Positions 1 to 8,501 of a stretch of 64,000 nucleotides of DNA are shown here, piece after piece. The notes under the pieces are model-generated. The model was not told where the DNA came from and ran no database searches. It worked only from the letters and a program-made list of their open reading frames with translations. The translations under genes and the position numbers were made by a program. This DNA comes from Anaerolineales bacterium. Its GTDB lineage: Bacteria > Chloroflexota > Anaerolineae > Anaerolineales > E44-bin32. How positions within the stretch are numbered: the first letter of the stretch is position 1; each line of letters opens with the position of its first letter. The stretch is from NCBI GenBank assembly GCA_029210945.1, contig JARGGH010000001.1, forward strand, positions 62,001 through 126,000. The letters are read 5' to 3'.

Positions 1-1553
1 AACCGGTATTCGGCGAACTCACGCAGAAGCTCGGGGAGGCCAACGAGGATCAGCGCACCAACGACAACACCCGGCAGACTGCCCATCCCACCAACAATAA
101 TCAAACTGAGCACGTTGATCGAGATCAGCAGGTTGAAACTGTGCGGGAAGATGGAGGTCAGTTTGCTGGCGAAGATCGCTCCGGACAAGCCAGAGAACGC
201 GGCCCCGATGCTGAATGCCAGCAGTTTTGTGCTGACCAGCGTGATGCCCATCGCCTCGGCGACGTCTTCGTCCTCACGCATCGCCATCCACTGCCGGCCA
301 AGGCGGGATTCGCTCAGCCGCCAGGAGACGAAGGCGGCCAGCAGACAGCCTGCCAGAATCACGTAGTAGAGCTGTTCAGGCTGCACGAGTGAGGTGCCGA
401 AGAACGGCGGTTTAGGGATCTGCAAAATTCCCTGGGCACCGCCGATGACCGGTTTGAGCATGTCGGATAGTGCCAGGATGCGGATGATCTCGCCAAAACC
501 CAGCGTGACGATGGCGAGGTAGTCCCCCCGCATGCGTAAAACCGGGAGCCCGAGCATCAAGCCAAAAAACGCCGAGATTGCAACGCAGAACGGCAGCGCG
601 CTCCAGAATGTGAGATCGCTGATGCCTAACGAGCCATTTGATGTGAAAACCGCCATGGAATAGGCGCCGATCGCGAAGAAGGCCACATAGCCAAGGTCGA
701 GCAAGCCGGCGAAGCCGACGACGATGTTCAATCCAAGTCCCATCAGGGCGAAGATGCCCACATTGTTAATGACCTCGGAGAGATAGGTCCCGAGGATCAG
801 CGGCAGGATCAGCAAGAGGACGACTCCGGCTGCGATCGACGCGAGCCGGAGGTTTCGCTGTCGGGCAGGGGGCAGCGATGAAATCTGCTCCTGGACAGTT
901 TCCTTGCGACGGCCCCAGAACGCCGCAATCACGGTGATCACGATGAAGAGCGCCAGCGCCGCGAACGGATTCAAGGCTTTCCCGTCGAAAAGGATCTGGT
1001 TGATCCCGGAGCCGAAAAACGCTCTCAGCCGGTTTGACAGGATTTCGGAGAACAGACCGATCGTGAGCGTCCAGAGCAGGCCGCTGGACAGCGGCGAGCG
1101 GATCTGGTCAGGAAGGTTATAGGCGATCGCTGCGAGCACCCCCGTCGCCGCGAACACCCCGGTCAGGATCAGGCTGCCGGCGATGACGCCTTGATTAAAG
1201 GTCAAGAGCTCGATCAAAGCTGGCGAGACATTTGGCAAGAATTGCCTGAGATCCAGTGTTGAGGCTGCGACAATCAGGGCGACCAACGGCAGCGCCGCAA
1301 CGATCCCGGTGATGAGGCCGTACAGGATCGCTGAGATGGCTTTCGCTTCCGGAGCTTGCCGGGCGGACATGTATGCCAGAAGAAGCGGCGCCGCGAGCAG
1401 GATGACCTCTCCGAGCGTCAATACGTTTGTCACCAACTCTCGCTGCCCGAACAACGCAACCATACCGATGGCGCTCAAGCCAAGCGAGATGCCGCCTGCG
1501 ATCAAGCCCAACCGGAGAGGTATTCTGAGGTCGTTCATCGATGTTTTAGCCAT
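1..1553 (-). CDS. livM: Branched-chain amino acid ABC transporter permease LivM (3' end beyond window)
   Basis: Integral membrane permease of a LIV-type ABC importer. The frame is open from ATG at 1553 to the window edge, giving at least 517 codons. The C-terminal half has the LivM hallmarks: a glycine-rich membrane core reading NIVVGFAGLLDLGYVAF, then LRMRGDYLAIVTLGFGEI, then the EAA-like loop around WMAMREDEDVAEAMGI that docks on the ATPase. Ordinary LivM proteins are about 300-360 residues. Here roughly 220 extra N-terminal residues carry additional hydrophobic segments. The site GAGGTGAGGT lies just before the ATG and overlaps the end of livH, which ends 8 nt upstream, so the two are probably translated in sequence. 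The LivG and LivF ATPases are not in the window and would be expected beyond position 1. Confidence 0.9.
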   Translation of the reverse strand, partial: MAKTSMNDLRIPLRLGLIAGGISLGLSAIGMVALFGQRELVTNVLTLGEVILLAAPLLLAYMSARQAPEAKAISAILYGLITGIVAALPLVALIVAASTLDLRQFLPNVSPALIELLTFNQGVIAGSLILTGVFAATGVLAAIAYNLPDQIRSPLSSGLLWTLTIGLFSEILSNRLRAFFGSGINQILFDGKALNPFAALALFIVITVIAAFWGRRKETVQEQISSLPPARQRNLRLASIAAGVVLLLILPLILGTYLSEVINNVGIFALMGLGLNIVVGFAGLLDLGYVAFFAIGAYSMAVFTSNGSLGISDLTFWSALPFCVAISAFFGLMLGLPVLRMRGDYLAIVTLGFGEIIRILALSDMLKPVIGGAQGILQIPKPPFFGTSLVQPEQLYYVILAGCLLAAFVSWRLSESRLGRQWMAMREDEDVAEAMGITLVSTKLLAFSIGAAFSGLSGAIFASKLTSIFPHSFNLLISINVLSLIIVGGMGSLPGVVVGALILVGLPELLREFAEYR

Positions 1554-1561
1554 ACCTCACC

Positions 1562-2623
1562 TCACGCTTTCTCTTCGCTCAAGCGTTCACCGAGGATGCC
1601 CTGCGGTCTGAAGATGAGCACGAAGACCAGCATCGTGAACGCGATCACGTCTTTAAGTTGATGGGGAGCCGGGATCCCGAGCCCTTCAAGGAAGAGGGCT
1701 GGTCCGACGCTCTCGAACATGCCCAGGAAGAACCCGCCGATCGCTGCTCCGGGAACACTCCCAATCCCGCCCAGGACCGCGGCGGTGAAGGCCTTGATGC
1801 CGGGGATGAAGCCCATGAAGAAATGCACCTGCCGGAATACAAGGGCGAAGAGGACGCCGGCGACACCGGCCATCGCCGCCCCGGTAGCGAAGGTTATCGT
1901 CACGGTGCGGTCGACATCGATGCCCATCAAGGCGGCGACGTCTTTATCTTCAGCAACTGCACGAATCGCTTTACCAATCTTGGTGCGCATGATGAAGAAG
2001 TTCAAGCCGACGAGCATGATGATCGTCACGATGATGACGACGACATGCGTCTTGAGGATGTCGGTTCCCAGAAACGGTATCGTGCCGGTCAGGATTTCGA
2101 GCTGCGGGAAGGGTTTTACCTCTGACCCGAACAGCCCACGGAAGAAATACTGCCAGAAGAAAGATGCCCCGATCGCGGTGATCAGCGGGACGAGGCGCGG
2201 CGCTTTTCGCAGTGGCTTGTACGCAATGCGCTCCGTGACGACAGCCACAAGGACCGATACCGCCATCGACACAAGCGTGATGATCAGCAAACTCAAAATC
2301 GGGTTGCGGTTGAGGAAACCAGACGCGGCCATCGGGCCAGCCAGGAAGACCGTGGCGGTCATCACGCCCGACATAAAAAACTCGCCATGGGCAAAGTTGA
2401 TCATAAACAGCACACCATAAACGAGCGTGTACCCGATAGCAATGAGTGCGTACATGCTGCCCTGGGCGATACCAAAAACGATGAAATCCAACCACTGTCT
2501 CGTGGAATACGGATTGTCAAGCAGGGCTGCAATCGTCCCCCACACAACCAGAACGAGGATAACAGCCCTGAAAATCCAGAGAATAATTCCGATAATGTCG
2601 GTGTCTTGGAGTTTTGCTCGCAT
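1562..2623 (-). CDS. livH: Branched-chain amino acid ABC transporter permease LivH
   Basis: Partner permease of LivM in a LIV-type importer. The protein has about 353 residues from ATG at 2623. It shows the LivH signature IGYTLVYGVLFMINFAHGEF near residues 60-80, then long hydrophobic helices and the ATPase-docking loop AIRAVAEDKDVAALMGID. An in-frame TTG at 2662 would add 13 residues, but it lies inside an intercistronic hairpin. ATG 2623 is preceded by GGAGAG and fits the family start better. The N-terminus begins with one extra hydrophobic segment before the conserved core. The gene sits between livK (upstream) and livM (8 nt downstream). It very probably imports leucine, isoleucine and valine, or a related amide or amino acid, since LIV-family substrates vary. 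Confidence 0.92.
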   Translation of the reverse strand: MRAKLQDTDIIGIILWIFRAVILVLVVWGTIAALLDNPYSTRQWLDFIVFGIAQGSMYALIAIGYTLVYGVLFMINFAHGEFFMSGVMTATVFLAGPMAASGFLNRNPILSLLIITLVSMAVSVLVAVVTERIAYKPLRKAPRLVPLITAIGASFFWQYFFRGLFGSEVKPFPQLEILTGTIPFLGTDILKTHVVVIIVTIIMLVGLNFFIMRTKIGKAIRAVAEDKDVAALMGIDVDRTVTITFATGAAMAGVAGVLFALVFRQVHFFMGFIPGIKAFTAAVLGGIGSVPGAAIGGFFLGMFESVGPALFLEGLGIPAPHQLKDVIAFTMLVFVLIFRPQGILGERLSEEKA

Positions 2624-2648
2624 TTCACTCTCCGCGTTTAAGGGGGTA

Positions 2649-2687
2649 GGGATGAGCTCCAAGAGATACCCTCCGGGAGCCCATCCC
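2649..2687 (-). promoter_or_regulatory. Intercistronic hairpin between livK and livH
   Basis: Two 12-nt arms (2649-2660 and 2676-2687) flank a 15-nt loop. In the minus-strand RNA the arms pair over all 12 positions with one G-U wobble. On the plus strand the same position is an A-C mismatch, so the fold fits the liv transcript only. No T-run follows. This resembles the hairpins that stabilise the binding-protein part of ABC operon mRNAs, or a partial attenuator; the function is inferred. Confidence 0.55.
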
Positions 2688-2743
2688 GTAGGAAGACCGT
2701 AATCGTTCCCCTAATCGCTGTCTCTAAAGACGGTTCTACACAA

Positions 2744-3952
2744 TTACGGCCAGATCCTCACATACTCGCCGCCCTGGATCTGAGATACCGAGATCTTGGG
2801 ATCGGCGCAGTCGCCAAACTCATCACATGTCAACGTGCCGGTGATGCCCTGGAAGCCTGACGTCGCGTATAGGCAGTCACGCATTGCCTGACGACCAACG
2901 TGCAGTGTGCCATCTTCATCCTGCAGGGCAACTTCCTCGACGCAGTCGAAGATCATGTTGGCGGCGTCAAAGGCGTGCGCGTGGAAGACCGAGATCGGGT
3001 CCGTGCCGTATTTGTCGTTGTAGGCTGCGATGAAGCTTTCGTAGATGGCGCCCGAGAAGCTCAGGTCCGGTCCGGAGAAGTACATCCCTTCGCCGGCTTC
3101 GCCAACTGCATCGAGAGCGGCGTCGGAGATCATGCCGTCTGCAGCAGCCAGGGTGGCGTCCTCAAGCCCGGCGACTTCTTTCGCCTGCTTGGTCAGGAAA
3201 CCGCCTTCAGCCGTGAAAACGGGGTAGTAAATGAACTCTGGAGGTCCGGCAGCGGCGACCGAGGTCAGCACCGGGCGCATGTCCGTATCACCCTTGTTGA
3301 CCGCAGTGAAATCGACGATCGTGCCGCCCATCTCTTCAAAAGAATCGGCGAACACACGGGCGAGGCCTTCGGTGTAGGGGTCGCCATCGTGGATGGCTGC
3401 AGCGGTCGTCACGCCGAGTTCCTCAAGCGCGAACGTCGCCATGGCGCGGCCCTGGACTTTATCATTGTGAGCCGTCCGCAGATAACCAGGGTTGAACGCC
3501 TGGTCAGGATCGGTCAGCGAAGGCGCCGTGTTCGAGGGCGAGACCATCACGTAGCCGGCGTCGGAGATAACCTGCGACATAGGAACGCCAGCGCCGGAGC
3601 AGCTTGTGCCAACGACCGCGACGATCGAGGGGTCAGAGACGATTTTCTGTCCTGCAGTCTGCCCACCTTCCGCGCTGCAGCCGTCATCCTCTGCCTGCAG
3701 TTCGATCGGATGGCCGAGGATCTCCTCGCGGAATTCCATGGCGATCTCGACACCGTACTGCGAGTCAGTGCCCAGGTCCGTGTTGGGACCTGAAATTACT
3801 AGCGCAGAGGCGATCCGAACGGGATCTCCCGGTGCATAATCAACACAACCGATTTCGTCTTCGCAGACGAACTCTGCTGCACCACCGCCGCACGCGGACA
3901 ACACCAGCGCGGCGAGTATTAATGCAGAGAGCACAATAAACGTGCGTTTCAT
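2744..3952 (-). CDS. livK: LIV-type ABC transporter substrate-binding lipoprotein
   Basis: Extracytoplasmic solute-binding protein of 402 residues (Peripla_BP_6 / LivJ-K family). A lipoprotein signal peptide is visible: MKR, a hydrophobic stretch, then a lipobox ending at Cys21 in LSACGGG. The mature domain begins with PVRIASALVISGPNTDLG and continues with the usual two-lobe pattern, including a serine-rich ligand loop near GTSCSGAGVPMSQV and VSPSNTAPSLT. The Shine-Dalgarno AGGAGGAAGAAGCT directly precedes the ATG. It is the first gene of the livK-livH-livM operon and is probably the most strongly expressed of the three. The substrate is likely a branched-chain amino acid, but amides, urea or aromatic compounds are possible in this family. 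Confidence 0.93.
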   Translation of the reverse strand: MKRTFIVLSALILAALVLSACGGGAAEFVCEDEIGCVDYAPGDPVRIASALVISGPNTDLGTDSQYGVEIAMEFREEILGHPIELQAEDDGCSAEGGQTAGQKIVSDPSIVAVVGTSCSGAGVPMSQVISDAGYVMVSPSNTAPSLTDPDQAFNPGYLRTAHNDKVQGRAMATFALEELGVTTAAAIHDGDPYTEGLARVFADSFEEMGGTIVDFTAVNKGDTDMRPVLTSVAAAGPPEFIYYPVFTAEGGFLTKQAKEVAGLEDATLAAADGMISDAALDAVGEAGEGMYFSGPDLSFSGAIYESFIAAYNDKYGTDPISVFHAHAFDAANMIFDCVEEVALQDEDGTLHVGRQAMRDCLYATSGFQGITGTLTCDEFGDCADPKISVSQIQGGEYVRIWP

Positions 3953-4109
3953 AGCTTCTTCCTCCTCAAGATTGTTTCAGATTGATGTGTATGGGCGAAG
4001 AAATGCAATAGACGGGACAATGTGTATTGGCGGGGCGCTCCTCCTTTTCCTGTGATGGGCGTGGACCGAAGTACCGATCCCGGGCGTAGCCCTTTGACGA
4101 GTATGGAAA

Positions 4110-4139
4110 ATTCTATACTCATTAATGCAGTGATGTCAA
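4110..4139 (-). promoter_or_regulatory. Probable promoter of the livKHM operon
   Basis: Reading the minus strand, TTGACA at 4139-4134 is followed by an 18-nt spacer and TAGAAT at 4115-4110; a TATAGA register with 16 nt also exists. Transcription would begin near 4103 and leave a leader of about 150 nt before livK. The leader contains a small stem at 4063-4080 and the ribosome-binding site just before 3952. Confidence 0.6.
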
Positions 4140-4312
4140 CTACATATGCTCCCGCACACATCTGTGTGCGCAGAATCGATCATGTGAATTTGACGGCTCA
4201 CCGCATTTTCGATCAGGGTTAAGCCCAATTGCCCTGTTTGCCATGATCAAGCGAAGCGCCATTAACGCACATTACGAGCAAAGATGCAAATCGATTTTCC
4301 GGCAAATTTCAC

Positions 4313-4341
4313 TTGACGATTCATTCCAGCAGACATAGGAT
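4313..4341 (+). promoter_or_regulatory. Promoter of yraN-miaA
   Basis: TTGACG at 4313-4318, a 17-nt spacer and TAGGAT at 4336-4341 form a good housekeeping-type promoter. The predicted start is near 4348, giving a leader of about 40 nt to the ATG at 4387. Confidence 0.65.
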
Positions 4342-4386
4342 CACGCTTGGAATATGGGTCGAGTTTAAACTATGGGGGACGACACA

Positions 4387-4758
4387 ATGGTTCAGGCTCT
4401 CGGGTCCTGGGGCGAGGAACAAGCCGTACGCTTCTTGCTGCGCAACGGGTACCGCGTGATCGAGCGCAATTTCAGGGTCTGGGAGGGCGAGATCGATGTG
4501 ATCACGGAAAGAGATGGAAGGATAGTTTTCGTAGAGGTCAAGACGCGCAGCTCGGACCTTTTTGGCTCGCCGGAGGAGAGTTTGAGCAGTCGGAAACAGA
4601 TTCGCTTATATCGAGCGGGGTGCCGCTATCTCGAGCTTAAATCATTGCTTGATAAGCCATTCCAGTTCGACCTGATTGCGATTGAATGCACCCCGTCCCG
4701 CCAGATCGAACGATTTACCCACTACGAGGATATCGTTTGTTTGGATAGCCTTGAATGA
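4387..4758 (+). CDS. YraN / UPF0102 family nuclease-like protein
   Basis: Small protein of the UPF0102 (YraN) family, which has a restriction-endonuclease-like fold and a poorly known role near DNA or RNA processing. The family core is visible: LGSWGEEQAVRFLLRNGYRV, then GEIDVI, then VFVEVKTRS. These supply the Asp, Glu and Lys of a PD-(D/E)xK-type site. An in-frame ATG at 4372 would add five residues, but the purine run GGGGGA between the two ATGs is well placed as a ribosome-binding site for 4387, giving 123 residues. The stop overlaps the start of miaA by ATGA, so the two are translationally coupled. The family call is solid; the biochemical role is not established from the sequence. Confidence 0.85.
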   Translation: MVQALGSWGEEQAVRFLLRNGYRVIERNFRVWEGEIDVITERDGRIVFVEVKTRSSDLFGSPEESLSSRKQIRLYRAGCRYLELKSLLDKPFQFDLIAIECTPSRQIERFTHYEDIVCLDSLE

Positions 4759-5699
4759 CTCCCCGGCGTCCGGTGATCGTCTTGTTGGGGGCGACTGCGG
4801 TAGGAAAAACCGAACTTTCCATCGATCTGGCGAGGGCGATCGGCGCTGAGATCATTTCGGTGGATTCCCGGCTGCTCTACCGCGGCATGGACATCGGCAC
4901 TGCAAAGCCGTCTCGCGCTGAAATGGGTGGCATCGCACACCACCTCATCGATGTCGCCGAGCCCTCGGAGCGCTGGTCGTTGAGCGGTTACCTCGACATG
5001 GTCAAGGGGACGATCGCCGAGATGCACTCGGCCGGAAAAATACCGCTCTTAGTTGGCGGGACCGGTCAATATCTCGTCGCACTGGTCGAAGGATGGCAGC
5101 CGCCTCCAAAAGCGGATGAGCCTGGTTTTCGGGCGCGTTTGCGGGAACTGGCTTCGACGCAAGGTGAGGCGGCCCTGCATGCCAGGTTGCAGGAGATCGA
5201 TCCTGATACTGCCGAACGGATCGATGAGCGCAATGTCCGAAGGGTCATCCGCGCGCTGGAGATCCATCATGTCACCGGCGCAATCCCGAGTAAACAGCGC
5301 AGGAAAACACCCCCGGACTATTCTTTCCTGCTGCTCGGTCTCAGGCGTGATCGTGCCGAGCTGTACGACAGGATCGATGAGCGGATTGAGGCGATGCTGT
5401 CGTCTGGCCTGGTCGAGGAGGTCTCAAATTTGATCGCCCGGGGAGCCGATCCTGAATCGTCGGCGTTATCAGCGATCGGATACCGGCAGATCGCAGCGTA
5501 CCTGCAGGGAAAGTATGACCTGGATACGGCGGTAGCCAAGATCCAACGGTTGACACGCCAGTTCGTACGGCGGCAGGACAACTGGTTCCGGCGTCTAGAA
5601 CCTGAAATCTATTGGTTTACACCCGGAGAAGGCACATTGCAGGAGATCGTTGCGCTCGTCAGGAATTGGTTAAGCGGGGATGTAGAGCGTTCAGACTGA
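4755..5699 (+). CDS. miaA: tRNA dimethylallyltransferase MiaA
   Basis: Transfers a dimethylallyl group to A37 of tRNAs that read UNN codons, in the cytoplasm. The protein is 314 residues, normal for the family. The P-loop GATAVGKT lies at residues 12-19. It is followed by the typical VDSRLLYRGMDIGTAKP and IAHHLIDVAEP, and by LLVGGTGQYLVALVEGW. The C-terminal region has SALSAIGYRQIAAYLQG and the RQFVRRQDNWFRR stretch that contacts tRNA. It is co-transcribed with yraN through a 4-nt overlap. The gene ends exactly where the convergent phosphate-transporter gene ends (5699/5700), leaving no terminator space. A second purine-rich run near the start is not needed because of the coupling. Confidence 0.96.
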   Translation: MTPRRPVIVLLGATAVGKTELSIDLARAIGAEIISVDSRLLYRGMDIGTAKPSRAEMGGIAHHLIDVAEPSERWSLSGYLDMVKGTIAEMHSAGKIPLLVGGTGQYLVALVEGWQPPPKADEPGFRARLRELASTQGEAALHARLQEIDPDTAERIDERNVRRVIRALEIHHVTGAIPSKQRRKTPPDYSFLLLGLRRDRAELYDRIDERIEAMLSSGLVEEVSNLIARGADPESSALSAIGYRQIAAYLQGKYDLDTAVAKIQRLTRQFVRRQDNWFRRLEPEIYWFTPGEGTLQEIVALVRNWLSGDVERSD

Positions 5700-6692
5700 C
5701 TAGAGCTTGATCACATATTTGATCAACAGCAGCACTAGCGCCGCCATGCCGGCCGTGAGCGGGATCGTCAGCAGCCATGCTGTGACCATATCACGAAGCA
5801 CGTTCCATCGGACCATATTCACCCGCTGTGCCGCCCCGACCCCCATAATGGAAGAGCTCATGACCTGGGTTGTGCTTACCGGGCCGCCCAGCAGTGAAGC
5901 GCCAAGGATCACGCCGGCTCCGGCGATTTGCGAGGTGAAGCCGTGTATCGGGCGGATTCGAAATATCTTCCCCCCCAGCGTGCGTATCAACCGCCAGCCG
6001 CCAAACGCGGTGCCAACCGCAATTGCGCCAGCACTCACGGCGATGACCCACAGGGGGATAAAGAATTGGGCTGTCCTGCCGGAAAGAAAAAGGCCTAAAG
6101 CGATTACCCCCATGGTCTTTTGAGCATCGTTCGTACCGTGACTGAGAGCCAACCCGATCAGGGTCAACACCTGGGCTTTCTTAAAAACTACGTCGATGCG
6201 AGGGCTGGCGTTCCGAACGAGCCACAGGGTCAGCCGCATCACGATGAACCCAACTGCCAGGCCAGCAATCGGGGATAGGAGCAGGGCGAGCACGATCTTG
6301 AGTAAGCCCGGCAGCTTGACGATCTCAAAGCCGCCAGTTGAAAGGATCGCCGCTCCGAGCAGACCGCCCAGGAGGGCGTGAGATGAAGAGGATGGTATGC
6401 CCGCATACCAGGTCAGCAGGTTCCAGACCACGGCTGAGACTAAAGCTGCGATGATTACGTTGATATTTAAGGCGCTTTCCATGAGCAGTTCATTGCCGAT
6501 CGTCGTCGCAACTGCGACGCCAAAGATGAACGGGCCGACAAATTCAGCCAGGGCGGCGAGAAGCAGTGCCACCCTGGGATGCAGGGCGCGTGATGAGATT
6601 ACGGTTGCCACGATGTTGGAGCTGTCGTGAAACCCGTTCAGGAAGTCAAACAGGAGTGCAACCACAAGTAGAAGGTAGAAGGGCTCGAACAT
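5700..6692 (-). CDS. PiT family inorganic phosphate transporter
   Basis: Low-affinity phosphate:cation symporter of 330 residues with about ten membrane helices. Both PiT signature repeats are present: FDFLNGFHDSSNIVATVISS at residues 15-34 and LALSHGTNDAQKTMGVIALG in the second half. The protein is shorter than the PitA form and matches the Pit-accessory type common in Gram-positives and Chloroflexota. No PhoU-like partner gene lies next to it. The start codon has no Shine-Dalgarno site; a -10 element ends only 6 nt upstream (see the promoter entry), so the mRNA is probably leaderless. The gene follows the Opp-like operon on the same strand but has its own promoter. Confidence 0.93.
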   Translation of the reverse strand: MFEPFYLLLVVALLFDFLNGFHDSSNIVATVISSRALHPRVALLLAALAEFVGPFIFGVAVATTIGNELLMESALNINVIIAALVSAVVWNLLTWYAGIPSSSSHALLGGLLGAAILSTGGFEIVKLPGLLKIVLALLLSPIAGLAVGFIVMRLTLWLVRNASPRIDVVFKKAQVLTLIGLALSHGTNDAQKTMGVIALGLFLSGRTAQFFIPLWVIAVSAGAIAVGTAFGGWRLIRTLGGKIFRIRPIHGFTSQIAGAGVILGASLLGGPVSTTQVMSSSIMGVGAAQRVNMVRWNVLRDMVTAWLLTIPLTAGMAALVLLLIKYVIKL

Positions 6693-6698
6693 GGTCTG

Positions 6699-6728
6699 AG
6701 CATACCAGAGTCATGACGCTCTGGTCAA
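6699..6728 (-). promoter_or_regulatory. Promoter of the phosphate transporter (leaderless)
   Basis: On the minus strand TTGACC (6728-6723), an 18-nt spacer and an extended -10, TGGTATGCT, ending at 6699. The ATG starts at 6692, only 6 nt downstream, so transcription should begin at or next to the start codon. Confidence 0.65.
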
Positions 6729-6744
6729 CGTGCTGTATCTGAAC

Positions 6745-7545
6745 TTAGCCGCGTGGTCGGAATCGGTCAGTAAGCTCAAGCCCGAGGTGGTGGACAGCAA
6801 GTATGGTGAGGCTGATCAACGCGCCCGGCACAACCGCCAGCCAGGGTGCATCGATCAGGAAAGCGCGCCCAGAGTTCATGATCACGCCCCATTCCGGGAT
6901 GGACGGATCTCCTGCCAGTCCCAGGAAAGTAAGTGTTGTGATGCCCATAAAGGCCCACGCGAAATGCGTCGTTGCCAAGGAGAGCAGCGGTCCTTGCGCG
7001 TTGAGCAGTATGTGGTTCCGGGCGATGCGCAGTTTTCCTGCTCCCAGCGCTCTGGCGACATCGACATAACCTTCATCGGCGATTTGAGCGAAAATGCTGC
7101 GGGACAATCGGATGAATCCCGGCGCACCCCCTAGGCCGATCGCCAGTATGACGGTGAGATAGCCCGGTCCCATCGCCGCTACAAACAACATCGCTAACAG
7201 CAAACCAGGGATGGCGAGCGCGGCGTTCGCCAGCGTTAATATGATGCCTCCGAGCCAGGATGTGTAGAGCACCGCGATGAGCCCGAGGGTTGTCCCGATT
7301 GAGACAGTCAGCGTGGTGGCGAGCAGTGCCGCGCTCAAGCTCTGCCGCGCGCCGTAAAGGATGCGGGACCAGAGATCCCGACCAAGTGCATCGGTGCCCA
7401 TCGGTCCATGCTCAAGCGGTGATAAGAGCGGTTCACCGACCGGGCTGAATGGGTCGGCCGGCGCTGCCAGCGGTCCGAAGATCGCCAGAAGGATGACTGC
7501 CACGACCCAGAAAGATGAGATGATTATGGTGATTCGGCCGGTCAT
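6745..7545 (-). CDS. Opp/Dpp-type ABC transporter permease (DppC-like)
   Basis: Inner-membrane permease of 266 residues, BPD_transp_1 family, OppC/DppC branch. The family start LAPADPFSPVGEPLLSPLEHG and HPMGTDxLGRDxxSR-like motif are visible as GPMGTDALGRDLWSRILYGAR. The ATPase-docking EAA loop is DVARALGAGKLRIARNHIL. About five hydrophobic segments follow. Its start overlaps the end of the upstream permease by ATGA. It is the last gene of the run ROK kinase, binding protein, permease, permease. No ATPase gene (DppD/DppF) follows; the next gene is the phosphate carrier, so ATPases must be encoded elsewhere. The substrate could be a peptide, an oligosaccharide or nickel. Confidence 0.88.
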   Translation of the reverse strand: MTGRITIIISSFWVVAVILLAIFGPLAAPADPFSPVGEPLLSPLEHGPMGTDALGRDLWSRILYGARQSLSAALLATTLTVSIGTTLGLIAVLYTSWLGGIILTLANAALAIPGLLLAMLFVAAMGPGYLTVILAIGLGGAPGFIRLSRSIFAQIADEGYVDVARALGAGKLRIARNHILLNAQGPLLSLATTHFAWAFMGITTLTFLGLAGDPSIPEWGVIMNSGRAFLIDAPWLAVVPGALISLTILAVHHLGLELTDRFRPRG

Positions 7546-8501
7546 GTCGTATCTCGCAGACGCGGGTCGAGCAGCATGGCAATTAGATCCGCTCCGAGAT
7601 GGCTGAGCGTGTAGAAGATCGCCGCCACCACAACGAGGCCCTGGGCGATTGGAAAATCGCCCTCCAGGATCGAGCGCAGAAGCAGACGCCCGAGACCTGG
7701 CCTTGAGAACACAGTCTCCGTCACGACAGTCCCTGAGAATAAGTAGGCAGCTTCCAGCGCCGAGAGGGAGACCACCGGGGGAAGCGCCGGCCGGAGCGCG
7801 TGCCAGAGCAGTCTCAGATCTTTCTGATAGCCGCGCGCCATGGCGGCGTGGATGTATTCGGACTGCAGACTTTCGATCAGGCCCGATTCGATGACCTTTG
7901 CGATCGGTCCGGCGGTCGTTATCCCGAGCACGAGTGCCGGCAGCAGGCCTGAGTAGCCAAGGAAGTTCAAGTTGCCGGTGGTCTGCTGACCGAGCATCCC
8001 CACAAGCAGCAGGGCCAGGATAGCGATGAATGCGACCGGCACGGAGGTGGATAGTCCAGAGAGTGAAGAGGCGAGTTTCCCGGTCCAGTGATCCCGCTTC
8101 CAGGCTGCGGTTGTGCCCAGGAAGAATCCGAGCAACACACCAGAGATCAAACCGCTCAGGGCAAGTTCGGCGGTGGAAGGAAGTTGCTGCAGGATGATCT
8201 GGTCGACTGGCTGGCTCGTGTATAGCGACAGCCCGAGATCCCCTTTGAAGAGACCGGCGATGAAATCCAGGTATTGAATGGTAAGCGGTTGATCAAGTCC
8301 TAACGCGGTCCGCAGCGCTTGCGCTTGTTCGACGGTTGCCAGCCCTTGCGAAAGCAGGCTCGAGACGGGATCACCAGTGGCGGCACGGAGCGCGAAGAAC
8401 GTCAATGTGACCGCGATCCATGCGGTCAGCAGGCCTTCAAAAACCCTCTTTGCGATGTCGATCAGGAAGTGGGTTTGAGTTCGATGAGAAGCGGGAACCA
8501 T
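7542..8501 (-). CDS. Opp/Dpp-type ABC transporter permease (DppB-like)
   Basis: Inner-membrane permease of 319 residues, OppB/DppB branch. After an N-terminal helix, FFALRAATGDPVSSLL and GLDQPLTIQYLDFIAGLFKGDLGLS match the family entry, and the docking loop is AAMARGYQKDLRLLWHALRPALPP. Six membrane segments are evident. The start is uncertain: ATG 8501 gives a 40-nt overlap with the upstream binding-protein gene and no strong ribosome site; a start near the binding-protein stop at 8462 is possible but would need a non-ATG codon. It pairs with the DppC-like permease downstream (ATGA overlap). Confidence 0.87.
   Translation of the reverse strand: MVPASHRTQTHFLIDIAKRVFEGLLTAWIAVTLTFFALRAATGDPVSSLLSQGLATVEQAQALRTALGLDQPLTIQYLDFIAGLFKGDLGLSLYTSQPVDQIILQQLPSTAELALSGLISGVLLGFFLGTTAAWKRDHWTGKLASSLSGLSTSVPVAFIAILALLLVGMLGQQTTGNLNFLGYSGLLPALVLGITTAGPIAKVIESGLIESLQSEYIHAAMARGYQKDLRLLWHALRPALPPVVSLSALEAAYLFSGTVVTETVFSRPGLGRLLLRSILEGDFPIAQGLVVVAAIFYTLSHLGADLIAMLLDPRLRDTT

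Larger units (their letters stand above)
3953..4386. other. Divergent intergenic region livK / yraN
   Basis: This 434-nt stretch holds no convincing gene. It contains the livK promoter and its leader on the minus strand, and the yraN promoter on the plus strand. Short open frames here have no ribosome-binding site and no recognisable motif. Nothing else was identified in 4140-4312. Confidence 0.6.

Noticed and set aside
1658..2420. Long plus-strand frames opposite livH
   Set aside because: Antisense to a convincing permease; no motif and no ribosome site.
2900..3793. 297-codon plus-strand frame opposite livK
   Set aside because: Fully antisense to a clear livK gene; His/Asp/Arg-rich composition is a reverse-frame artefact.
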